A DNA stretch of 20,538 nucleotides. It comes from an uncultured Rhizobiaceae group bacterium. GTDB taxonomy: Bacteria; Pseudomonadota; Alphaproteobacteria; Rhizobiales; Rhizobiaceae. The DNA lies in assembly GCA_937951455.1 (NCBI GenBank), contig CALFBU010000194.1:1-20538 (forward strand). Direction: 5' to 3'. Below are positions 13,635-20,538 of the stretch, piece by piece (position 1 is the stretch's first letter; every line of letters starts with the position of its first letter). The notes beneath the pieces are model-generated. The model did no database searches. It had not been told where the DNA came from and worked only from the letters and a program-made list of their open reading frames with translations. The translations under genes and the position numbers were made by a program.

Positions 13635-15073
13635 GCGAAGTGAAACCAAACATTGCTGACTTCTGGAGACGGGTAGGAACAAAATTCCTTCCGTTTGCCG
13701 ACGTTGCAACAGAGGACCTTCCATTGGGTCGTCTGTTGAGACTGTCGCTGTTCCAGTTTTCTGTTGGCATGGCTGCGGTTTTACTCACCGGAACACTTAA
13801 CCGCGTGATGATACTGGAACTTGGCGTTTCAGCTTCCCTGGTCGCGGTTATGGTTGCTCTGCCGTTTTTGTTTGCGCCTGCGCGTGCCATGATCGGCTAT
13901 CAATCCGATACGCATAAATCTTTGCTTGGCTGGAAGCGTGTTCCTTATATCTGGTTTGGAACACTGATTCAGTTTGGTGGCTTGGCAATCATGCCGTTTG
14001 CGCTGCTCTTACTACAATCGCAAACACTTGGCCCTGATTGGGCCGGGCCTGCGGCAGCGGCATTTGCCTTTGTGTCCGTGGGCTTTGGCGTTCACATGGT
14101 GCAAACGGCAGGTCTGGCGCTTGCAACTGATATTGCACCAGAAGAAAGCCGCCCACGCGTTGTGGCGCTTGTATACATGATGTTGCTGGTTGGCATGTTT
14201 GTCAGTGCGATTATCTTTAGCTGGCTACTTGCTGATTTCTCGTCCATCCGTCTTATTCAAGTGGTTCAAGGTGCAGCGGCTGTCACCATGGTTTTAAATG
14301 TCATAGCGCTTTGGAAACAAGAGCCTCGCAAGCCATCTGAAACCTCACCTGAACGCGAAACCCCAAGCTTTAAAGAAGCCTGGAAAATGTACCGTCAAGA
14401 CAAGCGTAGCCTTCGTCTTCTAGTGGCTGTCGCATTAGGCACAATCGGCTTTTCCATGCAGGATGTTTTGCTTGAGCCTTATGGTGGCGAAGTGCTTAAT
14501 CTTTCGGTCAGCCAAACCACGCTTCTTAATGCTGTGTTTGCCGCAGGTACCATGGTTGGCTTTGCATTAGCAGCCAAAATGCTTTCGAGCGGCAGAGACC
14601 CCTACCGACTGGCAGCGCTTGGCACACTTATAGGCGTTATCGCCTTTTGTGCCGTAATCTTTGCTGCACCGTTTGATTCAGCCAATCTCTTCAGAGTTGG
14701 CACAGCGCTCATCGGCATGGGTGGTGGATTATTTGCTGTTGGTACGTTGACAGCTTGTATGGAGCTTGCAGAAAAATCCGGTTCTGGTCTGGCACTTGGC
14801 GCTTGGGGCGCGGTGCAAGCATGTGGCGTAGGTCTTGGACTGGCAAGCGGCGGTATCATTCGGGACGTGGGCGGCACACTGGCGCACTCAGGAGCCCTTG
14901 GCACAACGCTATCAAACCACGCACTTGGATACTCAATCGTTTATCATCTTGAGATAGGCTTTCTTTTCGTCGCTCTCATCGCAATCGGACCGCTCGTTCG
15001 GCGCATTACGCCTGCCGAGGGTTCATCGACTAACCCTAACAAGAAAATTGGACTGGCCGAATTACCTGGCTAA
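13631..15073 (+). CDS. lhaA: LhaA, light-harvesting 1 assembly protein (PucC family)
   Basis: This 480-aa inner-membrane protein has about 12 hydrophobic segments and the PucC-family signatures TLNRVMILELG, ARAMIGYQSD, GWKRVPYIWFG and QDVLLEPYGGEV. LhaA (ORF477/ORF1696 in Rhodobacter) is needed for efficient LH1 assembly and may hand bacteriochlorophyll to the apoproteins. Position between bchM and puhA is diagnostic and separates it from PucC and Bch2. It overlaps bchM by ATGA. A second family member (bch2) lies at the left end of this window with recognisably similar motifs. Confidence 0.94.
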   Translation: MSEVKPNIADFWRRVGTKFLPFADVATEDLPLGRLLRLSLFQFSVGMAAVLLTGTLNRVMILELGVSASLVAVMVALPFLFAPARAMIGYQSDTHKSLLGWKRVPYIWFGTLIQFGGLAIMPFALLLLQSQTLGPDWAGPAAAAFAFVSVGFGVHMVQTAGLALATDIAPEESRPRVVALVYMMLLVGMFVSAIIFSWLLADFSSIRLIQVVQGAAAVTMVLNVIALWKQEPRKPSETSPERETPSFKEAWKMYRQDKRSLRLLVAVALGTIGFSMQDVLLEPYGGEVLNLSVSQTTLLNAVFAAGTMVGFALAAKMLSSGRDPYRLAALGTLIGVIAFCAVIFAAPFDSANLFRVGTALIGMGGGLFAVGTLTACMELAEKSGSGLALGAWGAVQACGVGLGLASGGIIRDVGGTLAHSGALGTTLSNHALGYSIVYHLEIGFLFVALIAIGPLVRRITPAEGSSTNPNKKIGLAELPG

Positions 15074-15091
15074 AACTATTGGAGAAAAATC

Positions 15092-15874
15092 ATGGTTGAA
15101 ATTGTAGGAAACCTAGATGTAGCACAAGTCGTGCTTTACGCATTCTGGATATTCTTTGCAGGCCTTATCTGGTACCTGCAGGCAGAGAGCCGCAGAGAAG
15201 GATATCCGCTGGAAAGCGATGTTGAAGGCACTTATAACAAGGACCCTTGGCTACAGCTGCCAAGCCCAAAAACTTTCATCTTGCCACATGGCAAAGGTAC
15301 GCGCACTTATCCTGATCCATTAAACCGCGACACGCGCCCTATCAAAGCAATGCGTGCGAGCCCTGCCCCTGGTTCCCCACTTGTTCCAACAGGCAACCCA
15401 CTAGTAGACGGTGTTGGCCCTGCTGCTTGGGCAGAGCGTCCGGATTATCCTGATCTGAACCCACACGGCAAACCGGTTATCCGTCCAATGAGCAAAGCGC
15501 CAACCTTCAGCGTTGCGGCTCAAGATACAAACCCAATCGGTCTTAATGTAATTACAGCGGATGGCAAGATTGCGGGCCAGGTGAGCGATGTTTGGATTGA
15601 TACAATGGAATCCGTCATTCGTTATTACGAAGTAACAGCTGGCAAGAAAACATTCCTTCTGCCAATGCACTTCGCAGTTTTGCGTAATGAAGCCCGAGGC
15701 AAAATCAAGGCCAAGGAATTTTATGTACATGCACTCGTTGCCGATCAGTACAAGGATATTCCTGGCATAAAAGGCAAAGACCAAATCACCATGCTGGAAG
15801 AAGAAAAAATCCAGGCATACTTTGGTGGTGGCAATCTTTATGCAACGCCTGATCGCGCTGAGCCATTGTTATGA
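15092..15874 (+). CDS. puhA: Photosynthetic reaction centre subunit H
   Basis: The H subunit (260 aa) caps the cytoplasmic face of the L/M reaction centre and helps proton delivery to QB. One N-terminal transmembrane helix (about 12-30, VVLYAFWIFFAGLIWYLQ) is followed by the conserved RREGYPLE, a Pro/Gly-rich linker (GPAAWAERPDYPDLNPHGKP) and a PRC-barrel domain (about 145-255). Glu180 in RYYEV aligns by eye with Glu173 of the Rhodobacter sphaeroides H subunit, part of the proton path. GGAG lies 9 nt before the ATG. It is 18 nt after lhaA and overlaps puhB by ATGA. The pufLM genes are not in the window. Confidence 0.97.
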   Translation: MVEIVGNLDVAQVVLYAFWIFFAGLIWYLQAESRREGYPLESDVEGTYNKDPWLQLPSPKTFILPHGKGTRTYPDPLNRDTRPIKAMRASPAPGSPLVPTGNPLVDGVGPAAWAERPDYPDLNPHGKPVIRPMSKAPTFSVAAQDTNPIGLNVITADGKIAGQVSDVWIDTMESVIRYYEVTAGKKTFLLPMHFAVLRNEARGKIKAKEFYVHALVADQYKDIPGIKGKDQITMLEEEKIQAYFGGGNLYATPDRAEPLL

Positions 15875-16536
15875 GCCACGACGATTTCGAAAAAGAACCG
15901 ATCCCTGGCCTTCCGGCACTTTTGCCGGAGGGTGAGGAAATCAAATGGCAGGGGTCACCGGATCAATCTGCCATTGCAAGGAATGTGCTTCACCGCAACA
16001 AAGTTGCAGCTTATTTTGCAATTGTTGCTGTGTGGCAATTCTCTACAACACTTTATGATGGCGGAACGCTGCTAGCAGCACTTACAAACAGCGCCTTTAT
16101 GGTAGGCCTAGGCCTTGTCGTAATGGCAATCATCTGGTGGTTTGCAAGAGCGGTTGAACGCACAACAATTTATACAATTACAAACCAGCGTGTTGTCATG
16201 CGCTTTGGTGTCGCCTTACCGGTTACGTTTAATTATCCTTTTAAGCAGATCACAAGCGCTGACGTGCAAAGCATTGGCAATGATACGGGCACTATTGCCC
16301 TTACCATGAAAGAACACACGAAAATTTCGTGGGCAATTCTTTGGCCGCATGCGCGCCCTTGGAAGTTTGCAAAACCGGAACCAGCCATACGATTGGTAAA
16401 TGATTTGAACCAGGTTTCGCAGATTTTGTCACGCCACCTAAAAGCATATCACCAACAACAATATGTGCCTGCAGATGTTTCTTTGGAAGAGAGTACAGAT
16501 GCAATGCCTGCAAATCTGCAGGGGCAACGCGCGTAA
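15871..16536 (+). CDS. puhB: PuhB, reaction-centre assembly factor
   Basis: PuhB (221 aa) is a membrane protein that promotes reaction-centre assembly in Rhodobacter. Hydrophobic segments occur at about 46-62 (VAAYFAIVAVWQFSTTL) and 72-93 (NSAFMVGLGLVVMAIIWWFA), followed by a bacterial PH-like domain (TTIYTITNQRVVMRFGVALP to the mid-180s). The N-terminal PGLPALLPEGEEIKWQGSP is characteristic of the family. The C-terminal 30 residues are polar and variable. Its ATG overlaps the puhA stop (ATGA), and puhC follows after 22 nt. Confidence 0.93.
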   Translation: MSHDDFEKEPIPGLPALLPEGEEIKWQGSPDQSAIARNVLHRNKVAAYFAIVAVWQFSTTLYDGGTLLAALTNSAFMVGLGLVVMAIIWWFARAVERTTIYTITNQRVVMRFGVALPVTFNYPFKQITSADVQSIGNDTGTIALTMKEHTKISWAILWPHARPWKFAKPEPAIRLVNDLNQVSQILSRHLKAYHQQQYVPADVSLEESTDAMPANLQGQRA

Positions 16537-16558
16537 CGAAAAGACACAAGAGGGAAAA

Positions 16559-17032
16559 ATGACACAAGACCGTACAGACCAAATTACCGGATATCACAAG
16601 TGGCCTCTTTACGGCGCCTTGGGTGTTGTTGTGTTCACATTCCTGATTGTGCTTGCCGCAGTGCTCATGAAAAAAGAACCTGTCAACATCGCACAAGCGG
16701 AGACAGTTATTCAGCGCGATCTTTTCTTCCGTGATGGCACGCAAGGTAAAGTCATTGTATATGATGCAGAAACCAAAAAACGAATTGGTAGCTTTGCCAA
16801 GGGTGAAGGCGCATTTGTCCGCATTTCCATGCGTGCCATGGCGCACCAACGAAAGCAAAACGAAATCGATCTTAGATTGCCATATCGTCTCGTTAAGTTG
16901 AGCGACGGCAATATGAAGATTGTAGACCCGCAAAACGATCACGCAATTCGCCTGAATGCATTTGGCGCAGTCGCTGTTGATAGCTTTGCACAATTTTTAA
17001 CCAATCAAACTGGTAAGGGAGCCCAAGGATGA
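16559..17032 (+). CDS. puhC: PuhC, photosynthetic complex assembly protein
   Basis: PuhC (157 aa) has a short cytoplasmic N-terminus, one transmembrane helix (about 17-36, LYGALGVVVFTFLIVLAAVL) and a predicted periplasmic domain (RDLFFRDGTQGKVIVYDAET onward). In Rhodobacter it supports reaction centre/LH1 assembly. I chose ATG 16559 because GAGGG lies just upstream; the frame is open back to 16463, but that part encodes the end of puhB in another frame. Its stop overlaps the next gene by ATGA. Confidence 0.9.
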   Translation: MTQDRTDQITGYHKWPLYGALGVVVFTFLIVLAAVLMKKEPVNIAQAETVIQRDLFFRDGTQGKVIVYDAETKKRIGSFAKGEGAFVRISMRAMAHQRKQNEIDLRLPYRLVKLSDGNMKIVDPQNDHAIRLNAFGAVAVDSFAQFLTNQTGKGAQG

Positions 17033-17328
17033 TTAAGAAAATAATAGGAGGCGAGACGGTTGATGTCGATTGTACAGTCGAAATCATAAACACGTTTGAA
17101 AGCCTCGAAGCGCATGTGCGCTTCAATGACGGAACAACCGTTGCACCTGGTGATGAAGTGCTGGTGCACGGCAAGCCGATCGAAGTGCCTTACGGTGAAA
17201 AACAACAATTTGACCGCCGCGCGACTATTAAACGCGCTGGCGCAGTAGAGCGTCTTTGGACACGTGCCACAGGTGATTTTGAATTCATGGAACTTTGCGA
17301 GTTCTCATTCTCGGAGGAAAGACTATGA
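17029..17328 (+). CDS. Small conserved-looking protein between puhC and acsF, function unknown
   Basis: A 99-aa soluble protein without signal peptide or membrane segment. It starts MIKKIIGGETVDVDCTVEII and looks beta-rich, with a compact GDEVLVHGKPIEVPYGE motif at about 42-58, a basic stretch (FDRRATIKRAGAVERLWTR, 62-80) and an acidic, aromatic end (DFEFMELCEFSFSEERL). Two cysteines, Cys14 and Cys89, have no recognised motif. It overlaps puhC and acsF by ATGA on both sides, which strongly supports translation and suggests coupled dosage with the assembly and cyclase proteins. I recall an unnamed small orf at this place in other alphaproteobacterial clusters but cannot assign a function. Position suggests an accessory role to AcsF or to complex assembly; this is inference. 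Confidence 0.85.
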   Translation: MIKKIIGGETVDVDCTVEIINTFESLEAHVRFNDGTTVAPGDEVLVHGKPIEVPYGEKQQFDRRATIKRAGAVERLWTRATGDFEFMELCEFSFSEERL

Positions 17329-18419
17329 ACGCCCATTCCAAAGTACCGGCTAACGGCAAACCTATTCACGTAGAAGATCAAAACGAAACAACAAAAATGG
17401 CGCATGAGACCACGTTGCTGGATCCGCGCTTTTACACAACAGACTTCGATAAACTCGACAAAACGGATGTATCCAGTGTGCGTGCTGAATGGGATGTTTT
17501 AATCGAACAGATGAAAAGCGACCCAAACAAGGGACACTTCAAGCGTACTGAAGCATGGGATGACATCGACCTTGAAAGCCTGCCTGAAGGTTTACGCAAG
17601 GAGTTGGTTGATTTTCTCGTTAGTTCTCTGACTGCAGAATTTTCCGGTTGTGTTCTTTACAAGGAAATGAAGCGCCGCGGTAGCAATCCTGACATCAAGG
17701 AACTGTTTTCTTACATGAGCCGTGACGAAGCGCGCCATGCAGGGTTCATTAATGACAGCCTGAAAGACTTCGGCATCGGTGTGAACCTTGGCTTTCTGAC
17801 TAAAGCCAAGAAATATACTTACTTCCGTCCGAAGTTTATTTTCTACGCAACATATTTGTCAGAGAAAATCGGATACGCGCGTTACATCACCATTTTCCGT
17901 CACTTTGAGAAGCATCCTGAAAAACGGTTCCACCCGATATTTAAATGGTTCCAGGAATGGTGCAATGACGAGTTCAGCCATGGTGAAGCTTTCTCGCTTC
18001 TGATGCGCTCTGATCCCAAATTGCTTTCGGGTCATAACAAGCTTTGGATCAAATTCTTTTTATGCGCGGTTTATGCAACCATGTTTGTACGTGACCATGC
18101 GCGCCCTGAGTTTCATAAGGCAATGGGCATTGGCATTGAAGACTATGACATGCGTGTTTTCAGAATTACGAATGAGATTACCAAGCAGTGTTTCCCGCTT
18201 CTGCTGGATATTGAAAATCCGAAATTCCTCAAGCGACTGCAACGCATGAACCGTTTGGCAATCGCCATGGGTAAAGCGGATAATCAAGGTGGCATCATGG
18301 GTCGCATCAAGAAGGTCGGTATTGGCGCGGCAGTGGCTGCAAATTTTGCAGGTCTTTATTTCATGCCAACGATCAAAAACGAAATTCCTGAAACGAGCCG
18401 TTTGGTTCCGACCTGGTAA
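17325..18419 (+). CDS. acsF: Oxygen-dependent Mg-protoporphyrin IX monomethyl ester cyclase (AcsF)
   Basis: AcsF forms the isocyclic E ring to give protochlorophyllide, using O2 and a diiron site. The 364-aa protein carries the expected ligands: Glu105 (TAEFSG), Glu135 and His138 (DEARH), Glu180 (YLSEKIGY), and Glu216 and His219 (NDEFSH). The family signatures GCVLYKEMKRR and WFQEWCNDEFSHGEAF are intact. GGAGG lies 7 nt before ATG 17325, which overlaps the preceding stop (ATGA); an in-frame extension to 17295 is rejected. No bchE is seen where Rhodobacter has it, so this host probably closes ring E only with oxygen present, fitting an aerobic phototroph. Some alphaproteobacterial AcsF enzymes need the partner BciE, which is not in the window. 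Confidence 0.97.
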   Translation: MNAHSKVPANGKPIHVEDQNETTKMAHETTLLDPRFYTTDFDKLDKTDVSSVRAEWDVLIEQMKSDPNKGHFKRTEAWDDIDLESLPEGLRKELVDFLVSSLTAEFSGCVLYKEMKRRGSNPDIKELFSYMSRDEARHAGFINDSLKDFGIGVNLGFLTKAKKYTYFRPKFIFYATYLSEKIGYARYITIFRHFEKHPEKRFHPIFKWFQEWCNDEFSHGEAFSLLMRSDPKLLSGHNKLWIKFFLCAVYATMFVRDHARPEFHKAMGIGIEDYDMRVFRITNEITKQCFPLLLDIENPKFLKRLQRMNRLAIAMGKADNQGGIMGRIKKVGIGAAVAANFAGLYFMPTIKNEIPETSRLVPTW

Positions 18420-18439
18420 TTTAAGAAAGCAGCGCGCAA

Positions 18440-19246
18440 ATGAGCGAATACCTCATGCCAGCATTATTTGTGATATTACTCTGGTGGTCTTCCACCGGAG
18501 CAATATTGTGGCTTGCGCGCGGCACAGACAAACAAATGAACCCACGACTGATGATCATGACATTGATTTGCGCCTTGGGTTTTAGCGGCCTCATTATCAG
18601 CACTGCCTATACAGAAGTATGGGCGGTTTATTTGGCATTCGTTTCCGCGTTGATCATTTGGGGTTGGGTCGAATTTACATTTCTGGCAGGCCTTATTACT
18701 GGCGAAACAAACAACAAATGCCCGAAAGGCGTTGATGAAACGAGCCGCTTCGTTCATGCTTTTAAGGCTATTAATTATCATGAATTTACGCTGCTTGGCG
18801 CGCTTATCATTATCGGCCTTATCGACAAGACTGGCGGTTCCGCCATGGCATCCAAAACCTTTGCCTGCATGTGGCTAATGCGCATTGGTGCAAAGTTTGC
18901 AATTTTTTCTGGTGTACCAAAACTATCCGTTGAGATGATGCCTGAGCGTCTTATGTATCTCCAATCGTATTTCAGAGCTGACCGTATTGGTTGGGGTTTT
19001 TGGGGGTCGATTATAGGGTGCAGCATCTTTTTTGCTGCGGGGCTTTATGCTCTTCTCAACATCGACTACAACGCAGTTGCACAAACACAAATCACCATGC
19101 TTACAGCGCTTGTAGGGCTAGCAGTGCTTGAACATTTCTTCATGGTTTTACCCGTGGCAGATTCCAGACTTTGGAGCTGGGCAATGCCAAAACGTAAAAT
19201 CAAAACTAACAAAAGCAAATCGCAAACACGAATTGCTGCAGAATAA
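18440..19246 (+). CDS. puhE: PuhE, putative photosynthetic complex assembly protein 2
   Basis: PuhE (268 aa, DUF3623 family) is a polytopic inner-membrane protein with about seven hydrophobic segments, starting [20 protein letters not shown]. Family signatures include [15 protein letters not shown], the soluble loop [20 protein letters not shown] and [12 protein letters not shown]. In Rhodobacter, loss of puhE alters bacteriochlorophyll levels and photosystem amounts; the mechanism is unclear. The C-terminus is a short basic tail ([19 protein letters not shown]). The ATG has only a weak ribosome-binding site (AAGAAAG), 20 nt after acsF. hemA follows after 38 nt. Confidence 0.92.
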   Translation: MSEYLMPALFVILLWWSSTGAILWLARGTDKQMNPRLMIMTLICALGFSGLIISTAYTEVWAVYLAFVSALIIWGWVEFTFLAGLITGETNNKCPKGVDETSRFVHAFKAINYHEFTLLGALIIIGLIDKTGGSAMASKTFACMWLMRIGAKFAIFSGVPKLSVEMMPERLMYLQSYFRADRIGWGFWGSIIGCSIFFAAGLYALLNIDYNAVAQTQITMLTALVGLAVLEHFFMVLPVADSRLWSWAMPKRKIKTNKSKSQTRIAAE

Positions 19247-19284
19247 TAGGCTTGCACAATCGCAAGCAGGACTGGGAGACCAAA

Positions 19285-20499
19285 ATGAACTTTGAAGATG
19301 AATTCGCCAAGCAGCTGGATGCTTTGAAAGAAGCCGGCAATTATCGTGTGTTTGCTGATCTGGAACGCCATAAGGGGCAGTTCCCTTCCGCCACACGTTA
19401 CGATGATGGTGGCGTGAGCGATGTAACCGTTTGGTGTTCCAATGACTATCTGGGTATGGGACAGCATGCTGATACGCTGGGTGCCATGCATGACGCGCTT
19501 GAAAAATGTGGTGCAGGCGCAGGTGGCACACGCAACATATCTGGCACGAACCACTTTCATGTTTTGCTAGAAGAAGAGCTCTCAGATTTGCACAACAAGG
19601 AAGCCGCCCTTTTATTGACTTCCGGTTATGTGGCCAACTGGGCAGCACTTTCAACATTGGGTGCGCGTCTGCCTAACTCCGTTATTTTATCGGACAGTGA
19701 CAACCACGCATCGATGATTGAAGGCATTCGCCATTCTCGTGCCAATAAAACCATTTGGAAACACAACGATGTTCGCGACCTTGAACGAAGACTAGATGAT
19801 TGCGATCCAGATGCTGCCAAAATTGTTGCTTTTGAATCCGTTTACTCAATGGATGGTGACATTGCTCCCATCGCTGAAATATGTGATGTGGCGGAGCGGT
19901 ATGGCGCGATGACGTATCTTGATGAAGTTCACGCAGTTGGCCTTTATGGCCCACGGGGTGGCGGCATAGCAGAGCGTGAAGGTCTGATGGATCGTGTCGC
20001 GCTTATCCAAGGGACACTTGGCAAGGCTTATGGTGTCATGGGTGGCTATATTACGGGCTCAAGAAACCTGATTGACTTTGTGCGTTCATTCGCTTCAGGT
20101 TTTATATTTTCAACCGCTCTGCCCCCGGCTCTAGCCGCTGGCGCAACAGCTTCCATTAAACATTTGAAGCAAAGTGATATCGAGCGCCATCAACAACGTC
20201 ATAATGTCAAAATTCTAAGAGAAAAGCTTGATGCTGTAGGCGTGCCCCACATGCAAAACGACAGTCACATTGTTCCGGTTATGGTGGGTGACGCAAAGAA
20301 GTGCAAATTCATTTCCGATCTACTCTTGGATCAATATGGCATTTACGTTCAGCCCATCAACTATCCAACGGTTCCTGAGGGCACGGAGCGCCTGCGCATT
20401 ACGCCTTCACCTGTTCATACCGAGCAAGACATTATGCATTTGGTGGACGCGCTTTCAGAGCTTTGGTCACAATGTGCGCTATCTCGTGCAGTTGCATAG
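19285..20499 (+). CDS. hemA: 5-aminolevulinate synthase
   Basis: HemA condenses glycine and succinyl-CoA to 5-aminolevulinate, the first tetrapyrrole precursor (C4 pathway, typical of alphaproteobacteria). The 404-aa PLP enzyme shows WCSNDYLGM near 50, [15 protein letters not shown] (76-90), [13 protein letters not shown] (213-225) and the PLP lysine Lys247 in [12 protein letters not shown]. The C-terminal [11 protein letters not shown] is intact. ATG 19285 has GGGAG 6 nt upstream; a TTG-started extension from 19252 is rejected. As last gene of the superoperon it would match precursor supply to pigment demand. A second hemA elsewhere in the genome is possible, as in some Rhodobacter species. 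No heavy-metal regulatory motif is seen. Confidence 0.97.
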   Translation: MNFEDEFAKQLDALKEAGNYRVFADLERHKGQFPSATRYDDGGVSDVTVWCSNDYLGMGQHADTLGAMHDALEKCGAGAGGTRNISGTNHFHVLLEEELSDLHNKEAALLLTSGYVANWAALSTLGARLPNSVILSDSDNHASMIEGIRHSRANKTIWKHNDVRDLERRLDDCDPDAAKIVAFESVYSMDGDIAPIAEICDVAERYGAMTYLDEVHAVGLYGPRGGGIAEREGLMDRVALIQGTLGKAYGVMGGYITGSRNLIDFVRSFASGFIFSTALPPALAAGATASIKHLKQSDIERHQQRHNVKILREKLDAVGVPHMQNDSHIVPVMVGDAKKCKFISDLLLDQYGIYVQPINYPTVPEGTERLRITPSPVHTEQDIMHLVDALSELWSQCALSRAVA

Positions 20500-20538
20500 T
20501 TTTTGAGGAATATTTAAAAGAATACCGTTATGCTAGAT

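Noticed and set aside
16463..16558. N-terminal extension of puhC
   Set aside because: This stretch encodes the end of puhB; ATG 16559 has its own Shine-Dalgarno and gives the usual PuhC length.
16301..16993. 230-aa minus-strand open frame opposite puhB/puhC
   Set aside because: It is antisense to two well-supported genes, its translation is cysteine- and histidine-rich with no recognisable domain, and it has no promoter context.
17295..17324. Ten-codon upstream extension of acsF
   Set aside because: It contains the GGAGG that serves ATG 17325, and the ATGA overlap there fits the pattern of neighbouring genes.
19251..19266. CTTGC-ACAATC-GCAAG repeat before hemA as a terminator
   Set aside because: The stem is only 5 bp with no U-tract, and the gap is 38 nt inside an apparently continuous transcript.
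19252..19284. TTG-started extension of hemA
   Set aside because: ATG 19285 has GGGAG 6 nt upstream and gives a normal ALAS N-terminus; the extension shows no family similarity.
19066..19657. Overlapping minus-strand frames of 164 and 169 aa opposite puhE/hemA
   Set aside because: Low-complexity antisense shadows of conserved genes; neither resembles a protein family.

Overview
This window is about 20.5 kb of a purple-bacterial photosynthesis gene cluster, almost wholly coding. The genes make bacteriochlorophyll a and assemble the reaction centre/LH1 complex. Three things point to an alphaproteobacterium, probably an aerobic anoxygenic phototroph: a PpsR/PpaA regulator pair, a HemA-type (C4 pathway) 5-aminolevulinate synthase, and the block bchFNBHLM-lhaA-puhABC. 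The only Mg-protoporphyrin monomethyl ester cyclase visible is the oxygen-dependent AcsF; no bchE is present. Base composition looks roughly balanced, low for this group, and is even across the window. The genus cannot be named from this.

Left arm (1-4632, all minus strand): reading leftwards, ppaA/aerR (cobalamin-binding antirepressor), ppsR (PAS-HTH repressor), bchG (bacteriochlorophyll synthase) and a bch2/orf428 PucC-family protein that runs off the window edge. In Rhodobacter capsulatus, bchJ and bchE lie between bchG and ppsR/crtJ. Here that place is a 78-bp gap holding a perfect PpsR operator.

Control region (about 4633-4821): two divergent promoters whose -35 hexamers form the two arms of one palindrome. 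A perfect PpsR site (TGT-N12-ACA) lies over the first possible bchF start codon, and two degenerate sites lie nearby. This argues that bchF really starts downstream, at TTG 4822 behind a strong Shine-Dalgarno.

Right arm (4822-20499, all plus strand): bchF, bchN, bchB, bchH, bchL, bchM, lhaA, puhA, puhB, puhC, a small conserved-looking orf of unknown function, acsF, puhE and hemA. No gap exceeds about 40 nt, several stop/start codons overlap, and no internal terminator is visible. It reads as one superoperon that supplies the precursor (HemA), inserts Mg (BchH), methylates (BchM), closes ring E (AcsF), reduces ring D (BchNBL), hydrates the 3-vinyl group (BchF) and builds the reaction centre (PuhA, PuhB, PuhC, PuhE, LhaA).

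I found no RNA gene, mobile element, CRISPR array or wholly new system. The points worth a second look are the architecture of the divergent promoter, the bchF start and its tails, the reduced cysteine set of PpsR, two hairpins between ppaA and ppsR, a cysteine cluster in BchH and the unnamed 99-residue protein.
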